In this document: one piece after another, positions 9,458 to 17,254 of the stretch
Numbering within the stretch: the first letter of the stretch is position 1
Layout of the letters: each line of letters starts with the position of its first letter
Assembly (NCBI GenBank): GCA_022799115.1
Contig: JAAWNT010000007.1
Coordinates: forward strand, 37,372-101,371
From: Clostridiales bacterium
Lineage (GTDB): Bacteria; Bacillota; Clostridia; Oscillospirales; Acutalibacteraceae
DNA length: 64,000 nucleotides
Direction of reading: 5' to 3'
Program-made: the position numbers and the translations under genes
The notes under the pieces: generated by a model
The model's input: the letters and a program-made list of their open reading frames with translations, nothing else
What the model was told of the DNA's origin: nothing
The model's database searches: none

Positions 9458-9507
9458 CCAGTAAATTTGAGTATAATAACAGTCAAATTCAACTCTAAAA
9501 TTTTTGT

Positions 9508-9537
9508 TTGCACACTTTTTCTTTCATTGTGTATACT
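9508..9537 (+). promoter_or_regulatory. Putative promoter for the 49-aa gene and spoVM
   Basis: TTGCAC at 9508-9513 and TATACT at 9532-9537 with an 18-bp spacer resemble a sigma-A promoter. The same stretch also partly fits a sigma-E pattern (GCACACT, 15 bp, TATACTGG), which would suit a spoVM promoter in the mother cell, but the sigma-E -35 match is poor. The sequence alone does not decide which sigma factor uses it. Confidence 0.45.
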
Positions 9538-9602
9538 GGAATAAAGACATGAGAGTTCAGTCTCCGGTCTCTTTACTTACAGAAATGGCGGTGAAAACAC
9601 AT

Positions 9603-9752
9603 ATGAGCAGAACCACATATCATCAGCAGGGGATGTTTGCTCTTGTATTTGGGCTGGGGCTGACCGTATCATTTTTCTTTCCCCCGCGCTTTATTTTGGG
9701 GATTATCGGCCTTATCGTGGTGATTTTGGCCATTTCTCTGATTAAGTGCTAA
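9603..9752 (+). CDS. Small hydrophobic membrane protein, 49 aa, next to spoVM
   Basis: I do not recognise the family by name. The protein has a polar N-terminus (MSRTTYHQQG), then two hydrophobic stretches, about residues 11-25 and 28-47, split by FFPPRF; it could form a tight transmembrane hairpin or one long membrane segment, and ends in KC. The ATG at 9603 has a weak GGCGGTG before it; an in-frame ATG at 9585 would add six residues. It ends 21 bp before spoVM and shares its presumed promoter and terminator, so a sporulation role is a reasonable guess from context only. Confidence 0.7.
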   Translation: MSRTTYHQQGMFALVFGLGLTVSFFFPPRFILGIIGLIVVILAISLIKC

Positions 9753-9773
9753 TTGAATGAGGAGGTCTTTGTA

Positions 9774-9860
9774 ATGAAAGTTGTCGTAGTCAAGAGCCCG
9801 AAAATGCTTGGTTTCTTCCTGAGAAAGATTTTTGGTATTAAAAAAGAGGTGATTCAATAA
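9774..9860 (+). CDS. spoVM: Stage V sporulation protein SpoVM (28 aa)
   Basis: A very short gene, easily missed. It encodes a 28-residue amphipathic peptide starting MKVVVVKSPKMLGFFLRK and ending FGIKKEVIQ. The pattern matches B. subtilis SpoVM (26 residues): short beta-like N-terminus, a conserved proline at position 9 followed by an amphipathic helix, and a basic end. SpoVM inserts into the outer forespore membrane, senses its positive curvature and recruits SpoIVA, which starts coat assembly. A strong GAGGAGG ribosome-binding site precedes the ATG. Position supports the call: spoVM follows thiN in B. subtilis too, and sipL and spoIVA lie downstream here. A terminator follows directly. Confidence 0.9.
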   Translation: MKVVVVKSPKMLGFFLRKIFGIKKEVIQ

Positions 9861-9923
9861 GATTAGTCGAAAAAATAGAAGACATATATCGTCATTTATC
9901 AAATAGAATACTTAGAGTGAAGG

Positions 9924-9966
9924 ATAAGTGCAGCTTTGTACACAAAAAGGCTGCACTTATTTTAAT
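9924..9966 (+). terminator. Intrinsic terminator after spoVM
   Basis: A perfect 11-bp stem (9924-9934 with 9950-9960), 15-nt loop, followed by TTTAAT. It separates spoVM from the AT-rich lipoprotein gene. Confidence 0.85.
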
Positions 9967-9992
9967 ATATAAATCTAATGTAGATATAAATA

Positions 9993-10021
9993 TTGACATG
10001 TACGATAGAATAATATATGAT
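9993..10021 (+). promoter_or_regulatory. Sigma-A promoter of the lipoprotein gene
   Basis: TTGACA at 9993-9998, a 17-bp spacer and TATGAT at 10016-10021. Transcription would begin near 10028, immediately before the long palindrome at 10032-10081. Confidence 0.75.
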
Positions 10022-10031
10022 ATATTAAATA

Positions 10032-10081
10032 AAGTTTATAGAAATCACTCCCTTTTGAAAGGGAGTGATTTCTATAAACTT
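10032..10081 (+). repeat. 50-bp near-perfect palindrome in the lipoprotein 5' UTR
   Basis: Two 21-nt arms (10032-10052 and 10061-10081) are exact reverse complements, and the TTTTGAAA between them can pair further, leaving a loop of about 4 nt. No T-run follows it, so it is not a normal terminator. It would sit at the extreme 5' end of the mRNA made from the 9993-10021 promoter. Possible roles are mRNA protection, transcription control by a dyad-binding protein, or a remnant of a small mobile repeat. Confidence 0.85.
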
Positions 10082-10116
10082 AATCTTTAGATACTTTTTA
10101 TCGAAAGGGGCCTAAT

Positions 10117-11334
10117 ATGAAAAAAATTATTATATTTTTTGTTTTTTTTATTTGCTTAAGTGTATTTACGGGGTGCCAATCGGAAGAAGAACAATTAGAG
10201 GATACTTACATTTTAGGGAATGATTATCAATATATGTATGTCAGCCCAATGGAAGGACAAGAAGTTGCAGAAAGCCCAGACGGCTATTACTTTATGGTAG
10301 GAAATTTTCTTTATTATATGGATAAAACAGCATTACAACCAGTAGTTCTGTGTAATAAACCAAATTGTTTACATGAAGAAGAAACAGATCCCAGTAAAAT
10401 ATGGAAGTGTAACGCTTATTTTATTAGAGACAGCAGGAAGTATCTCACATGGTATGACGGCTATGTCTATATACATGCGGAAATGGATCAAGAAGCCAAT
10501 CGGTTAGGGAATGGCGGAGGAATGATGCGTATTTCTCCTGATGGAATAACAAGAGAAATCGTATGCAGTTTTTCTGAGGATCCCTTTTGTGTGGCAATCC
10601 ATAGAGGAAAGATCTATTATGCCACAGGAAGCTATGACAACAGTCTTAACACATCATATAATATTTATTCCTTAGATCTCGCCCGTCCTACAGAAAAAGA
10701 AAACCTTTTATATAAAGGGGATAAAAACAAAGGGAGTTTCCAATCAATTGATTGTTATGGAAATCATTTGTATTTTCGTGAGCTGTATGAGAAGGACGAA
10801 CAATGGAAAACGAGTTATTTGCATTTTGATTTATTAACTAAGAAATTTACTGATATGGAGAATGATTTATCGGTCAGAGGGTACTATGAGAACAAGCTCT
10901 GCGTGATGTACAATGTATCTGGAGATGATTATAACAGTCCTGAAAATAGAAAAGTATGGAACACAAATTTAAATGGTACTGGTAAGAAAGAGGAATTATT
11001 GACAATTGATAATGATATGCTTTTTACCTCAGATGGAACATATATTTATGAGATACGTCCGGAATATTTGATTACAAAGCCGGAGCAAAAAATTGAAATC
11101 AAACAGTTGGACAAACAAGGAAATAACGTTGCAGAGGTAGATTTAGATTCCCTATCAGGTAGATTATGGACTATAGTGCCTGGCGGAGGAAATGAAATGT
11201 TTTTAATCAGTAGTGAGGAGAGCTATCGCAGTGTATATACCGTTGATAAAACGGAATTAGAAAAAAAAGGTACGGCAAAACCGGTATTAAGAAAGAAAAT
11301 TGACATATCCAATCAAAGCACGATTACTTATTAA
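10117..11334 (+). CDS. Predicted lipoprotein of unknown function with Cys/His motif
   Basis: A 405-residue exported lipoprotein. The signal peptide is a short basic start, a hydrophobic core rich in Phe and Ile, and the lipobox VFTGC with Cys at about residue 20. A motif of the form C-N-K-P-x-C-L-H ... K-C-N-A-Y-F (about residues 89-110) resembles a cysteine-rich element I have seen in expanded clostridial lipoprotein families of unknown function. The rest contains repeated YY/IYY and G-N-x-L-Y-F segments, suggesting beta-propeller blades. The ribosome-binding site is GAAAGGGG. Codon use is much more AT-rich than in the flanking genes, and it has its own promoter and terminator, which suggests recent acquisition between spoVM and sipL. 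Confidence 0.85.
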   Translation: MKKIIIFFVFFICLSVFTGCQSEEEQLEDTYILGNDYQYMYVSPMEGQEVAESPDGYYFMVGNFLYYMDKTALQPVVLCNKPNCLHEEETDPSKIWKCNAYFIRDSRKYLTWYDGYVYIHAEMDQEANRLGNGGGMMRISPDGITREIVCSFSEDPFCVAIHRGKIYYATGSYDNSLNTSYNIYSLDLARPTEKENLLYKGDKNKGSFQSIDCYGNHLYFRELYEKDEQWKTSYLHFDLLTKKFTDMENDLSVRGYYENKLCVMYNVSGDDYNSPENRKVWNTNLNGTGKKEELLTIDNDMLFTSDGTYIYEIRPEYLITKPEQKIEIKQLDKQGNNVAEVDLDSLSGRLWTIVPGGGNEMFLISSEESYRSVYTVDKTELEKKGTAKPVLRKKIDISNQSTITY

Positions 11335-11356
11335 ACATAACTCCAACAGCCTAGCT

Positions 11357-11400
11357 CAAAAAAGGAGGGAACACATGAATGTGTTCCCTCCTTTTTTGAT
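11357..11400 (+). terminator. Intrinsic terminator after the lipoprotein gene
   Basis: A perfect stem of up to 18 bp (11357-11374 with 11381-11398) including A and T tracts on both sides, with a 6-nt loop. The tracts make it able to work in both directions. Confidence 0.92.
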
Positions 11401-11848
11401 TTTTATGGAATTTTCTGTTTTTTTATCGGGCGAGGTATCTCGTAAAAGGCTTCAGCTTCAAGCTTTGAGCAAAGCGAGCTATTATAAAATATACTATAAT
11501 CTAAAAAGAAACTAAAATAAATTTCTTGGATGACCCTTTTAAGGGTGATAGATGCAAGTGAAAAAACTTTCAGCGCGTTTTTAGATGTTTGCTGGTGCCA
11601 TGGCCCTTGAGATGTTCAAGTCTCCGGATAAGCCGAAGGTTATGACTATAAATGCGAAATGAACGGAAATATCCACCCCAGTGATAATCCCTCTTAAAAC
11701 GGCATAGTCATATATTGCAAGACGGCTGCCGAATATATGGAGGCGGTCATTTTATGCGGGGATCTATTTTTGATTTTAGAGGAGGTATAAATAGGACAGC
11801 GTCAGAATACACATGAAATTAGAAAAGCAAAAAGGAGAGATCGCCTTT
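11401..11848 (+). other. Gene-free stretch before sipL, with small hairpins
   Basis: No credible reading frame in about 450 bp. Several local hairpins are visible: ACCC/GGGT at about 11533-11546, AAGT/ACTT at about 11556-11569, CTTGA/TCAAG at about 11606-11620, CGG/CCG at about 11625-11635, and a longer CGGCA...TGCCG at about 11700-11731. They could belong to a long structured sipL leader or an unannotated small RNA. I could not match it to a known riboswitch. A good-looking GAGGAGG at about 11780 has no start codon at the right distance. Confidence 0.4.
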
Positions 11849-13384
11849 ATGGATTATAGCGTCAACAAGGAGGAGCTCGCAATCGGCGAAATTATTTTTG
11901 ACGAGTGTCAAGAACAGCCGGTGGACCTGGACTTCAGCCTCCCGGACTATTGTCCGGACATTCAGCGCATTTTAAAATGCCAGGTGTATCCGCGCATTAC
12001 CATGCGAAGCATATCGGGAGACCGGCTGGAAGTGGAAGGAATCGCGTGCGTGAAGCTGCTGTATCTGGATGAAGAAAAACGAAAGGTGCGCAGCTGCGAG
12101 CATTCCGATCCCTTTTCCATTTCCTTTAATCTGAGAGGTACGCCTCAAAATCCGGTGGTATTTACCAAGGCTAGAGTGGATTATATCAATTGCAGAGCGG
12201 TTAGTCCCCGCAAGCTGGACATTCACGGCGCCTTTTCTATCTGCGCTAAGGTGATAAGTAAGGCAAATCAAGACGTTGTTTGCGACATACCGGAGCCTGG
12301 CATTCAGCAGCGTAAAAAATCCCTCCAGGTAAGCAGCGTGGTAAGTACGGCCCAACAGATGTTCTTGGTGAGCGAGGTGTTGGAAATTGGCCAAGGGAAA
12401 CCGGAGGCCGAAAGCATCCTCCGAACCGATGTGACTGCGGTGGTCCACGATACCAAGACAGTGGCCAATAAGCTGATCCTCAAGGGTGAGGCACTGCTTA
12501 AGATATTATATGTGGGCAATCTGGAAGAGGGCGAGCTGGAAACCATGGAGTATTCCATTCCTGTCAGCCAGATTGTGGATGCAGACGGTGTGGAAGAAAC
12601 CAGCGCCTGTGACGCCAGGATGGATGTACTGGGATATGAAGTGCAGATACGCACCGACAGCGCGGGAGATGATTCTCTGCTGGCGGTTGATATCAAGATG
12701 GCAGCCAGCGTCGTTGCTTATACCGACACAGCAATCCAGGTTGTTACCGACGCTTACTCCACCCAGTATGACTTGGAGTTGGAATATAAGAATATGGAGT
12801 TCGATCATCTGCTTGAGTTTATCAAGGACTCCTACATCAATAAAAACACGGTGGACGTGGGAATGGGAATCTCCCGAGTGATCGACGTATGGAACGAGAT
12901 CTCTTCCATCCACGCGCAGGAAGAAAACGGACAGATTTTATTCAAAGGTAAATTTAACGCATGTATCCTGGCGGTGAGCAATGAGGGAGAGCCCATCTAT
13001 ACCGAAAAGATGATTGACTTTGAATATTCCCATGACTGGACGGGAAAACCCGCTACCGTTACCTGCGACGCCACAATGGCGGTGATTTCCCTCAGCTATC
13101 GAATCACAGGTTCCAATGGTATTGAAATCCGCGCAGAGCTGGGTTTGGCCGCTTCTGTTCATCAAACAGAAAGTTGCAAGGCCATTTGCTATGCATCTGC
13201 GGATGAAAACAGGCCAAAGCCTAAGGACAGCGCTGCTTCGTTAATCCTTTATTATGCGGATGCCGGCGAGAATATTTGGGATATCGCCCGCCGTTATTGT
13301 ACTTCGGTGGATGCGATCCAATCCGAAAACGACCTGTCGGATGAGGTTATCGACAGTAGGAGCATGTTACTGATCCCAGTGTAA
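11849..13384 (+). CDS. sipL: SpoIVA-interacting protein SipL (DUF3794/SPOCS repeats plus LysM)
   Basis: The clostridial coat-assembly protein that binds SpoIVA and follows it onto the forespore. It has DUF3794/SPOCS-type segments, the first at about residues 8-75 (EIIFDECQEQPVDLDFSLPDY), with more in the middle, and a C-terminal LysM domain (about 463-511) with GENIWDIARRY and LLIPV. In C. difficile the LysM domain is the part that contacts SpoIVA. Length is 511 residues from the ATG at 11849, which has AAAGGAGA 10 bp upstream; an in-frame ATG at 11813 lacks such a site. spoIVA follows 150 bp downstream, which strongly supports the name over a generic DUF3794 protein. Confidence 0.9.
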   Translation: MDYSVNKEELAIGEIIFDECQEQPVDLDFSLPDYCPDIQRILKCQVYPRITMRSISGDRLEVEGIACVKLLYLDEEKRKVRSCEHSDPFSISFNLRGTPQNPVVFTKARVDYINCRAVSPRKLDIHGAFSICAKVISKANQDVVCDIPEPGIQQRKKSLQVSSVVSTAQQMFLVSEVLEIGQGKPEAESILRTDVTAVVHDTKTVANKLILKGEALLKILYVGNLEEGELETMEYSIPVSQIVDADGVEETSACDARMDVLGYEVQIRTDSAGDDSLLAVDIKMAASVVAYTDTAIQVVTDAYSTQYDLELEYKNMEFDHLLEFIKDSYINKNTVDVGMGISRVIDVWNEISSIHAQEENGQILFKGKFNACILAVSNEGEPIYTEKMIDFEYSHDWTGKPATVTCDATMAVISLSYRITGSNGIEIRAELGLAASVHQTESCKAICYASADENRPKPKDSAASLILYYADAGENIWDIARRYCTSVDAIQSENDLSDEVIDSRSMLLIPV

Positions 13385-13442
13385 CGGATTCTCTTTCACA
13401 GACATTTTCTGTAAAAATGGGTCTTCATATGGCAATTTATGC

Positions 13443-13472
13443 TTGACAGAAAGAAAAGGCCGCCGCTATTTT
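13443..13472 (+). promoter_or_regulatory. spoIVA: Possible promoter inside the spoIVA leader
   Basis: TTGACA at 13443-13448 and TATTTT at 13467-13472 with an 18-bp spacer. If used, transcripts would start near 13479, just after the left arm of the hairpin at 13459-13528, and so escape that structure. A sigma-E promoter is expected for spoIVA, but I found no good CATACANT box here. Confidence 0.35.
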
Positions 13473-13528
13473 CCACGCAAATACGGCTGGTTCTCAAAAA
13501 ATTTTATCTCGCGTGGAGAAATGGCGGC
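13459..13528 (+). promoter_or_regulatory. Hairpin that would bury the spoIVA ribosome-binding site
   Basis: The left arm 13459-13478 (GCCGCCGCTATTTTCCACGC) pairs with 13511-13528 (GCGTGGAGAAATGGCGGC), with a 3-nt bulge and one internal mismatch. The right arm holds both GTGGAG and GGCGG, the only candidate Shine-Dalgarno sequences for the ATG at 13535. RNA read through from sipL would contain the whole hairpin. Confidence 0.6.
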
Positions 13529-13534
13529 TAAGAG

Positions 13535-15010
13535 ATGGAAGAACGGAACATTTATCAAGATATTTCCCAGCGGACCAACGGCGACATATACATTGGTGTG
13601 GTTGGTCCGGTTCGAACAGGTAAATCTACTTTTATTAAACGATTTATGGATACCCTGGTAATCCCCAATATCGACGGTAGCGCCCAAAACCGTGCTGTAG
13701 ATGAGTTGCCTCAATCGGCGGCGGGCCGCACCATTATGACGACAGAACCTAAATTTATTCCGGAGGACGCGGTTCAGGTCAACATAGAGAACAATGCGTC
13801 TTTTCGGGTGCGCATGATTGATTGCGTAGGCTATATTGTGCCCAGCGCGTTAGGCTATATAGAAGATGAAATGCCGCGCATGGTCCAAACTCCCTGGTTT
13901 GAGGATCCCATTCCTTTTAATATGGCGGCGGAAATCGGTACCAAAAAGGTAATTACCGATCACTCAACCATTGGATTGGTTGTGACCACGGACGGCAGCA
14001 TTACGGATCTTCCCAGAGAGGAATACGAAGAAGCGGAGGAACGGGTAATCAATGAGCTCAGGGAGATTAATAAACCGTTTGTCGTGCTGCTCAACAGTAT
14101 GTATCCCTTGTCGGAGGGAACCCAGACACTGGCCGAACAGATGAGTCAGAAATACGGCGTTCCTGTGGTGCCGGTGAGTTGTATGGATCTGGATGAAACC
14201 GAAATCAAACGTATATTGGCTAGCGTGCTTTTTGAGTTCCCGGTCAAAGAGATCCGCGTGGAGATGCCCCATTGGCTGTCCACACTGGAAAAAAACCACT
14301 GGCTGCGGTCGTCGGTTTACTCAGCCATTGAGACGTCCGCCAAGCAGATATCAAAAATCGGTGGAATACAGTCAATCACCGAAGAGATCAAAGGTTGTGA
14401 GTATGTTTCCGACGCCAGTACAATTGCTGTGGACCTAGGTGCAGGAAATGCCCGCGTAGGAATCAAGCTCAATCAAAATCTGTTCTATAAGGTGCTGGGA
14501 GAGAAGACCGGCATTGAGATTGAGGACGAGGGCGGATTGCTTGACTGTATGCTGGAAATGGCTCAAATGAAGAAAAAGTACGACAAGATCAGCGCGGCCT
14601 ACGACGATGTGATGGAGACTGGTTACGGAATCGTCATGCCGGACATCAGCGAACTGACCTTGGAGGAACCGGAAATCATCAAGCAAAGCGGAAAATTTGG
14701 AATCCGACTGAAAGCAGGGGCTCCTTCCATTCATATGATGAGAACCAAAATCACTACAGAAGTAACCCCAATTGTGGGATCAGAGCAGCAATCCGAGGAG
14801 TTGGTTCGCTATCTGCTTACGGAATTTGAGGAGAATCCCGCCCAAATCTGGGAATCCAACATTTTTGGTAAGTCTTTGCACGAGCTGGTCAACGAAGGCT
14901 TGCACAACAAATTGTATCGTATGCCGGAGGATGCAAGAAGCAAGGTTAAGGAAACCATCGAACGCATCATCAACGAGGGCTGTAACGGTTTGATTTGCAT
15001 TATTCTTTAA
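13535..15010 (+). CDS. spoIVA: Stage IV sporulation protein A (coat basement ATPase)
   Basis: SpoIVA hydrolyses ATP to polymerise around the forespore and forms the coat's basement layer; SpoVM anchors it to the membrane and SipL binds it. The N-terminus MEERNIYQDISQRTNGDIYI is followed by Walker A GPVRTGKS at residues 24-31, as expected. The full length of 491 residues matches the B. subtilis protein (492). The C-terminal 60 or so residues form the SpoVM-contact region in the known protein. It lies downstream of sipL with its start partly masked by a hairpin, and a strong terminator follows. Confidence 0.97.
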   Translation: MEERNIYQDISQRTNGDIYIGVVGPVRTGKSTFIKRFMDTLVIPNIDGSAQNRAVDELPQSAAGRTIMTTEPKFIPEDAVQVNIENNASFRVRMIDCVGYIVPSALGYIEDEMPRMVQTPWFEDPIPFNMAAEIGTKKVITDHSTIGLVVTTDGSITDLPREEYEEAEERVINELREINKPFVVLLNSMYPLSEGTQTLAEQMSQKYGVPVVPVSCMDLDETEIKRILASVLFEFPVKEIRVEMPHWLSTLEKNHWLRSSVYSAIETSAKQISKIGGIQSITEEIKGCEYVSDASTIAVDLGAGNARVGIKLNQNLFYKVLGEKTGIEIEDEGGLLDCMLEMAQMKKKYDKISAAYDDVMETGYGIVMPDISELTLEEPEIIKQSGKFGIRLKAGAPSIHMMRTKITTEVTPIVGSEQQSEELVRYLLTEFEENPAQIWESNIFGKSLHELVNEGLHNKLYRMPEDARSKVKETIERIINEGCNGLICIIL

Positions 15011-15054
15011 GCTTTTTCTTACCGTCCAAGATGATTTCTCCTTTCTGAACATAA

Positions 15055-15090
15055 GAAAAGCCCAGCCGATTGAGGCTGGGCTTTTCGTTT
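15055..15090 (+). terminator. spoIVA: Terminator between spoIVA and rex
   Basis: A perfect 13-bp stem (15055-15067 with 15074-15086) with a 6-nt loop, flanked by A and T tracts. It ends spoIVA and could also serve the convergent rex gene. Confidence 0.9.
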
Positions 15091-15208
15091 TGGTAAGGGG
15101 GCGTTATGGAATTAAAATGCATCTATCCATTCCAAATCGGCGGCATTCAAATAAACAAAGGTCATATCAATTCTTAGATTTAGATAAAAGTTCCAGTAGT
15201 TGCTCTGA

Positions 15209-15859
15209 TTAGATTTCTTCTATGTTGCCATGATCCGAAATGCGGTAGCAAAGAGTCATCAAACTGTCGCTCATATGAACGTTTTCCACGATGACATCAG
15301 GAAATTTGATCGCAAGATCATAATGACTGAAATTCCAATAATTCTTTATACCCAGTGCGTACATGCGGTCAGCAAGCGCCGCGACAGAATCTCTGGGAAC
15401 GCATAATACAGCCATGTTGGGCTTGGTTTTTGTGCAAAAATCCTCCAGATTTTCAATATTCTGTACCAGTATTCCACGAATATCGGTACCAATCAGATCC
15501 GGATTTTTATCAAAGATACCGGAGAGAGTAAATCCTCGGGCTTCAAATGACATGTGCGTTGCCACTGCCCGTCCCAGATTACCGGCGCCGATCAAAATTG
15601 ATCGATAACTATGGGAGAGACCTAAAATATTACCGATCTCCTTATGCAGCTGTTCTACCATGTAGCCGTATCCCTGCTGACCAAAGCCACCAAAACAGTT
15701 GAGGTCCTGTCTAATCTGGGAAGCGGTAAGCCCCATTTTGTCAGACAGCTCCCGAGAAGAGATCCGCATGACGCCGTTATCGATCAGATCAGAAAGAAAT
15801 CGGTAGTATCTGGGCAGTCTGCGAATGACAGACATAGAAATATTGTCACGTTTTGGCAT
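15209..15859 (-). CDS. rex: Redox-sensing transcriptional repressor Rex
   Basis: Rex binds NADH through a Rossmann fold and leaves DNA when the NADH/NAD+ ratio is high, releasing fermentation genes. A winged helix is visible at about residues 10-75 (ISSRELSDKMGLTASQIRQDLNCFG), then the nucleotide motif GAGNLG at 91-96 and a C-terminal swapped helix. The ATG at 15859 follows a good AGAAAGGAGG site; longer in-frame extensions upstream lack one. Length is 216 residues. It is the last gene leftward after icd and acn, but a hairpin between icd and rex suggests at least partly separate expression. Confidence 0.95.
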   Translation of the reverse strand: MPKRDNISMSVIRRLPRYYRFLSDLIDNGVMRISSRELSDKMGLTASQIRQDLNCFGGFGQQGYGYMVEQLHKEIGNILGLSHSYRSILIGAGNLGRAVATHMSFEARGFTLSGIFDKNPDLIGTDIRGILVQNIENLEDFCTKTKPNMAVLCVPRDSVAALADRMYALGIKNYWNFSHYDLAIKFPDVIVENVHMSDSLMTLCYRISDHGNIEEI

Positions 15860-15920
15860 AAGGAATGACCTCCTTTCTGGTGGATTCAAATTTATATCAA
15901 GGATGGATGGGGAACAAGGG

Positions 15921-15958
15921 AAAAAGCAACACGTTGCCACGCCTGCGGCAACGTGTCC
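15921..15958 (-). terminator. icd: Intrinsic terminator after icd (leftward)
   Basis: A 10-bp stem (15929-15938 with 15947-15956); read leftward it is followed by TGCTTTTTCCC. It lies right after the icd stop codon. Confidence 0.7.
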
Positions 15959-15967
15959 TATTGCGAA

Positions 15968-17179
15968 TTATAACAGCTTTACCAGGCGGTTGTTGATCTC
16001 ACGCAGGAATTCCTCAGTATCTACCTTGGTTTTGTTGGGCAGGCTGGACAGCAGATACAGATCGCCGGTCATAACGCCGTCCTCAATGGTCTGAATAGAG
16101 GCCTGCTCCAGTTTGTCAGCAAAGTCCATCAGCTCCGGAATGTTATCGAGCTCTCCTCTTTTACGCAGCGCGCCGGTCCATGCAAACAGAGTAGCCATGG
16201 AGTTTGTGGAGGTTTTTTCCCCTTTTAAATGTTTGTAATAATGACGTTGCACAGTGCCGTGAGCGGCTTCGTACTCATAAGTACCGTCGGGAGAAACCAG
16301 AACCGAGGTCATCATGGCCAGACTGCCGAAGGCGGTGGCCACCATGTCGGACATGACGTCGCCGTCGTAGTTCTTGCAGGCCCAGATATAGCCGCCGTCG
16401 GAACGCACCACACGGGCCACGGCGTCGTCGATCAGCGTATAGAAATATTCGATGCCTGCGGCCTCAAATTTTTCCTTATATTCCGCGTCGAAGATCTCAC
16501 GGAAAATATCCTTGAAGCGATGATCGTACTTCTTGGAAATGGTATCTTTGGTGGCAAACCACAAATCCTGTTTTAAGTCCAGCGCATAGTTGAAGCAGGC
16601 GCGGGCGAAACTGGAGATGGAAGCGTCGGTATTGTGCATTCCCTGGGTAATGCCGGCGCCGTCAAAATCGTGGATCAGCGCACGGGTTTCGTTGCCTTGG
16701 GCATCGGTGACCACCAGCTCGGCTTTGCCGCCGGCGGGAACCTGCAGTTCTGTGTTTTTATATACGTCGCCATATGCGTGACGGGCAATGGTAATGGGCT
16801 TTTTCCAGGTAGAGATAAAGGGAGTAATCCCCTTCACCACAATGGGGGTACGGAATACCGTGCCGTCTAAAATGGCACGAATGGTTCCGTTGGGAGATTT
16901 CCACATCTCCTTTAAATGATATTCCTTCACCCGATCGGCGTTGGGGGTGATGGTGGCGCATTTGACGGCTACGCCGTACTTCTTGGTAGCATAAGCGGAA
17001 TCGAAGGTTACCTGATCGTCGGTTTCCTCCCGATGCTCAAGACCCAAATCGTAATATTCCGTTTTGAGATCAATATAGGGTGTAAGAAGAATGTCTTTAA
17101 TCATCTTCCAGATGATACGGGTCATTTCGTCGCCGTCCATCTCCACCAGGGGAGTTATCATTTTAATTTTATCAGCCAT
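15968..17179 (-). CDS. icd: NADP-dependent isocitrate dehydrogenase
   Basis: Oxidises isocitrate to 2-oxoglutarate. The sequence is of the homodimeric, eukaryote-like subfamily ([24 protein letters not shown] at the N-terminus), not the E. coli type. Conserved substrate and metal residues appear in [12 protein letters not shown], the RHAYGDVYK segment and the YDGDVMSD motif near residue 275. Length is 403 residues. The ATG at 17179 has GGAGGGATTCCC before it; an in-frame start 17 codons upstream is less likely. It lies 75 bp after acn in the same direction, so citrate can be taken to 2-oxoglutarate by two adjacent genes; no citrate synthase is in the window. Confidence 0.96.
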   Translation of the reverse strand: MADKIKMITPLVEMDGDEMTRIIWKMIKDILLTPYIDLKTEYYDLGLEHREETDDQVTFDSAYATKKYGVAVKCATITPNADRVKEYHLKEMWKSPNGTIRAILDGTVFRTPIVVKGITPFISTWKKPITIARHAYGDVYKNTELQVPAGGKAELVVTDAQGNETRALIHDFDGAGITQGMHNTDASISSFARACFNYALDLKQDLWFATKDTISKKYDHRFKDIFREIFDAEYKEKFEAAGIEYFYTLIDDAVARVVRSDGGYIWACKNYDGDVMSDMVATAFGSLAMMTSVLVSPDGTYEYEAAHGTVQRHYYKHLKGEKTSTNSMATLFAWTGALRKRGELDNIPELMDFADKLEQASIQTIEDGVMTGDLYLLSSLPNKTKVDTEEFLREINNRLVKLL

Positions 17180-17254
17180 GGGAATCCCTCCGTTTTCTAT
17201 ATTTATTCTGAATGATCGCCCGCGTTCCACGGGTTTTTCAAAACAACCAGGTTT

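Noticed and set aside
11590..11730. 6S RNA-like words (GAGATGTTC, CTTAAAACGGC) upstream of sipL
   Set aside because: Short matches only; GAGATGT is inside a local CTTGA/TCAAG hairpin and I could not build the long central-bubble fold of 6S RNA.
13385..13534. Sigma-E promoter directly before spoIVA
   Set aside because: TCATATG near 13427 could be a -35, but nothing like CATACANT lies 13-15 bp downstream.
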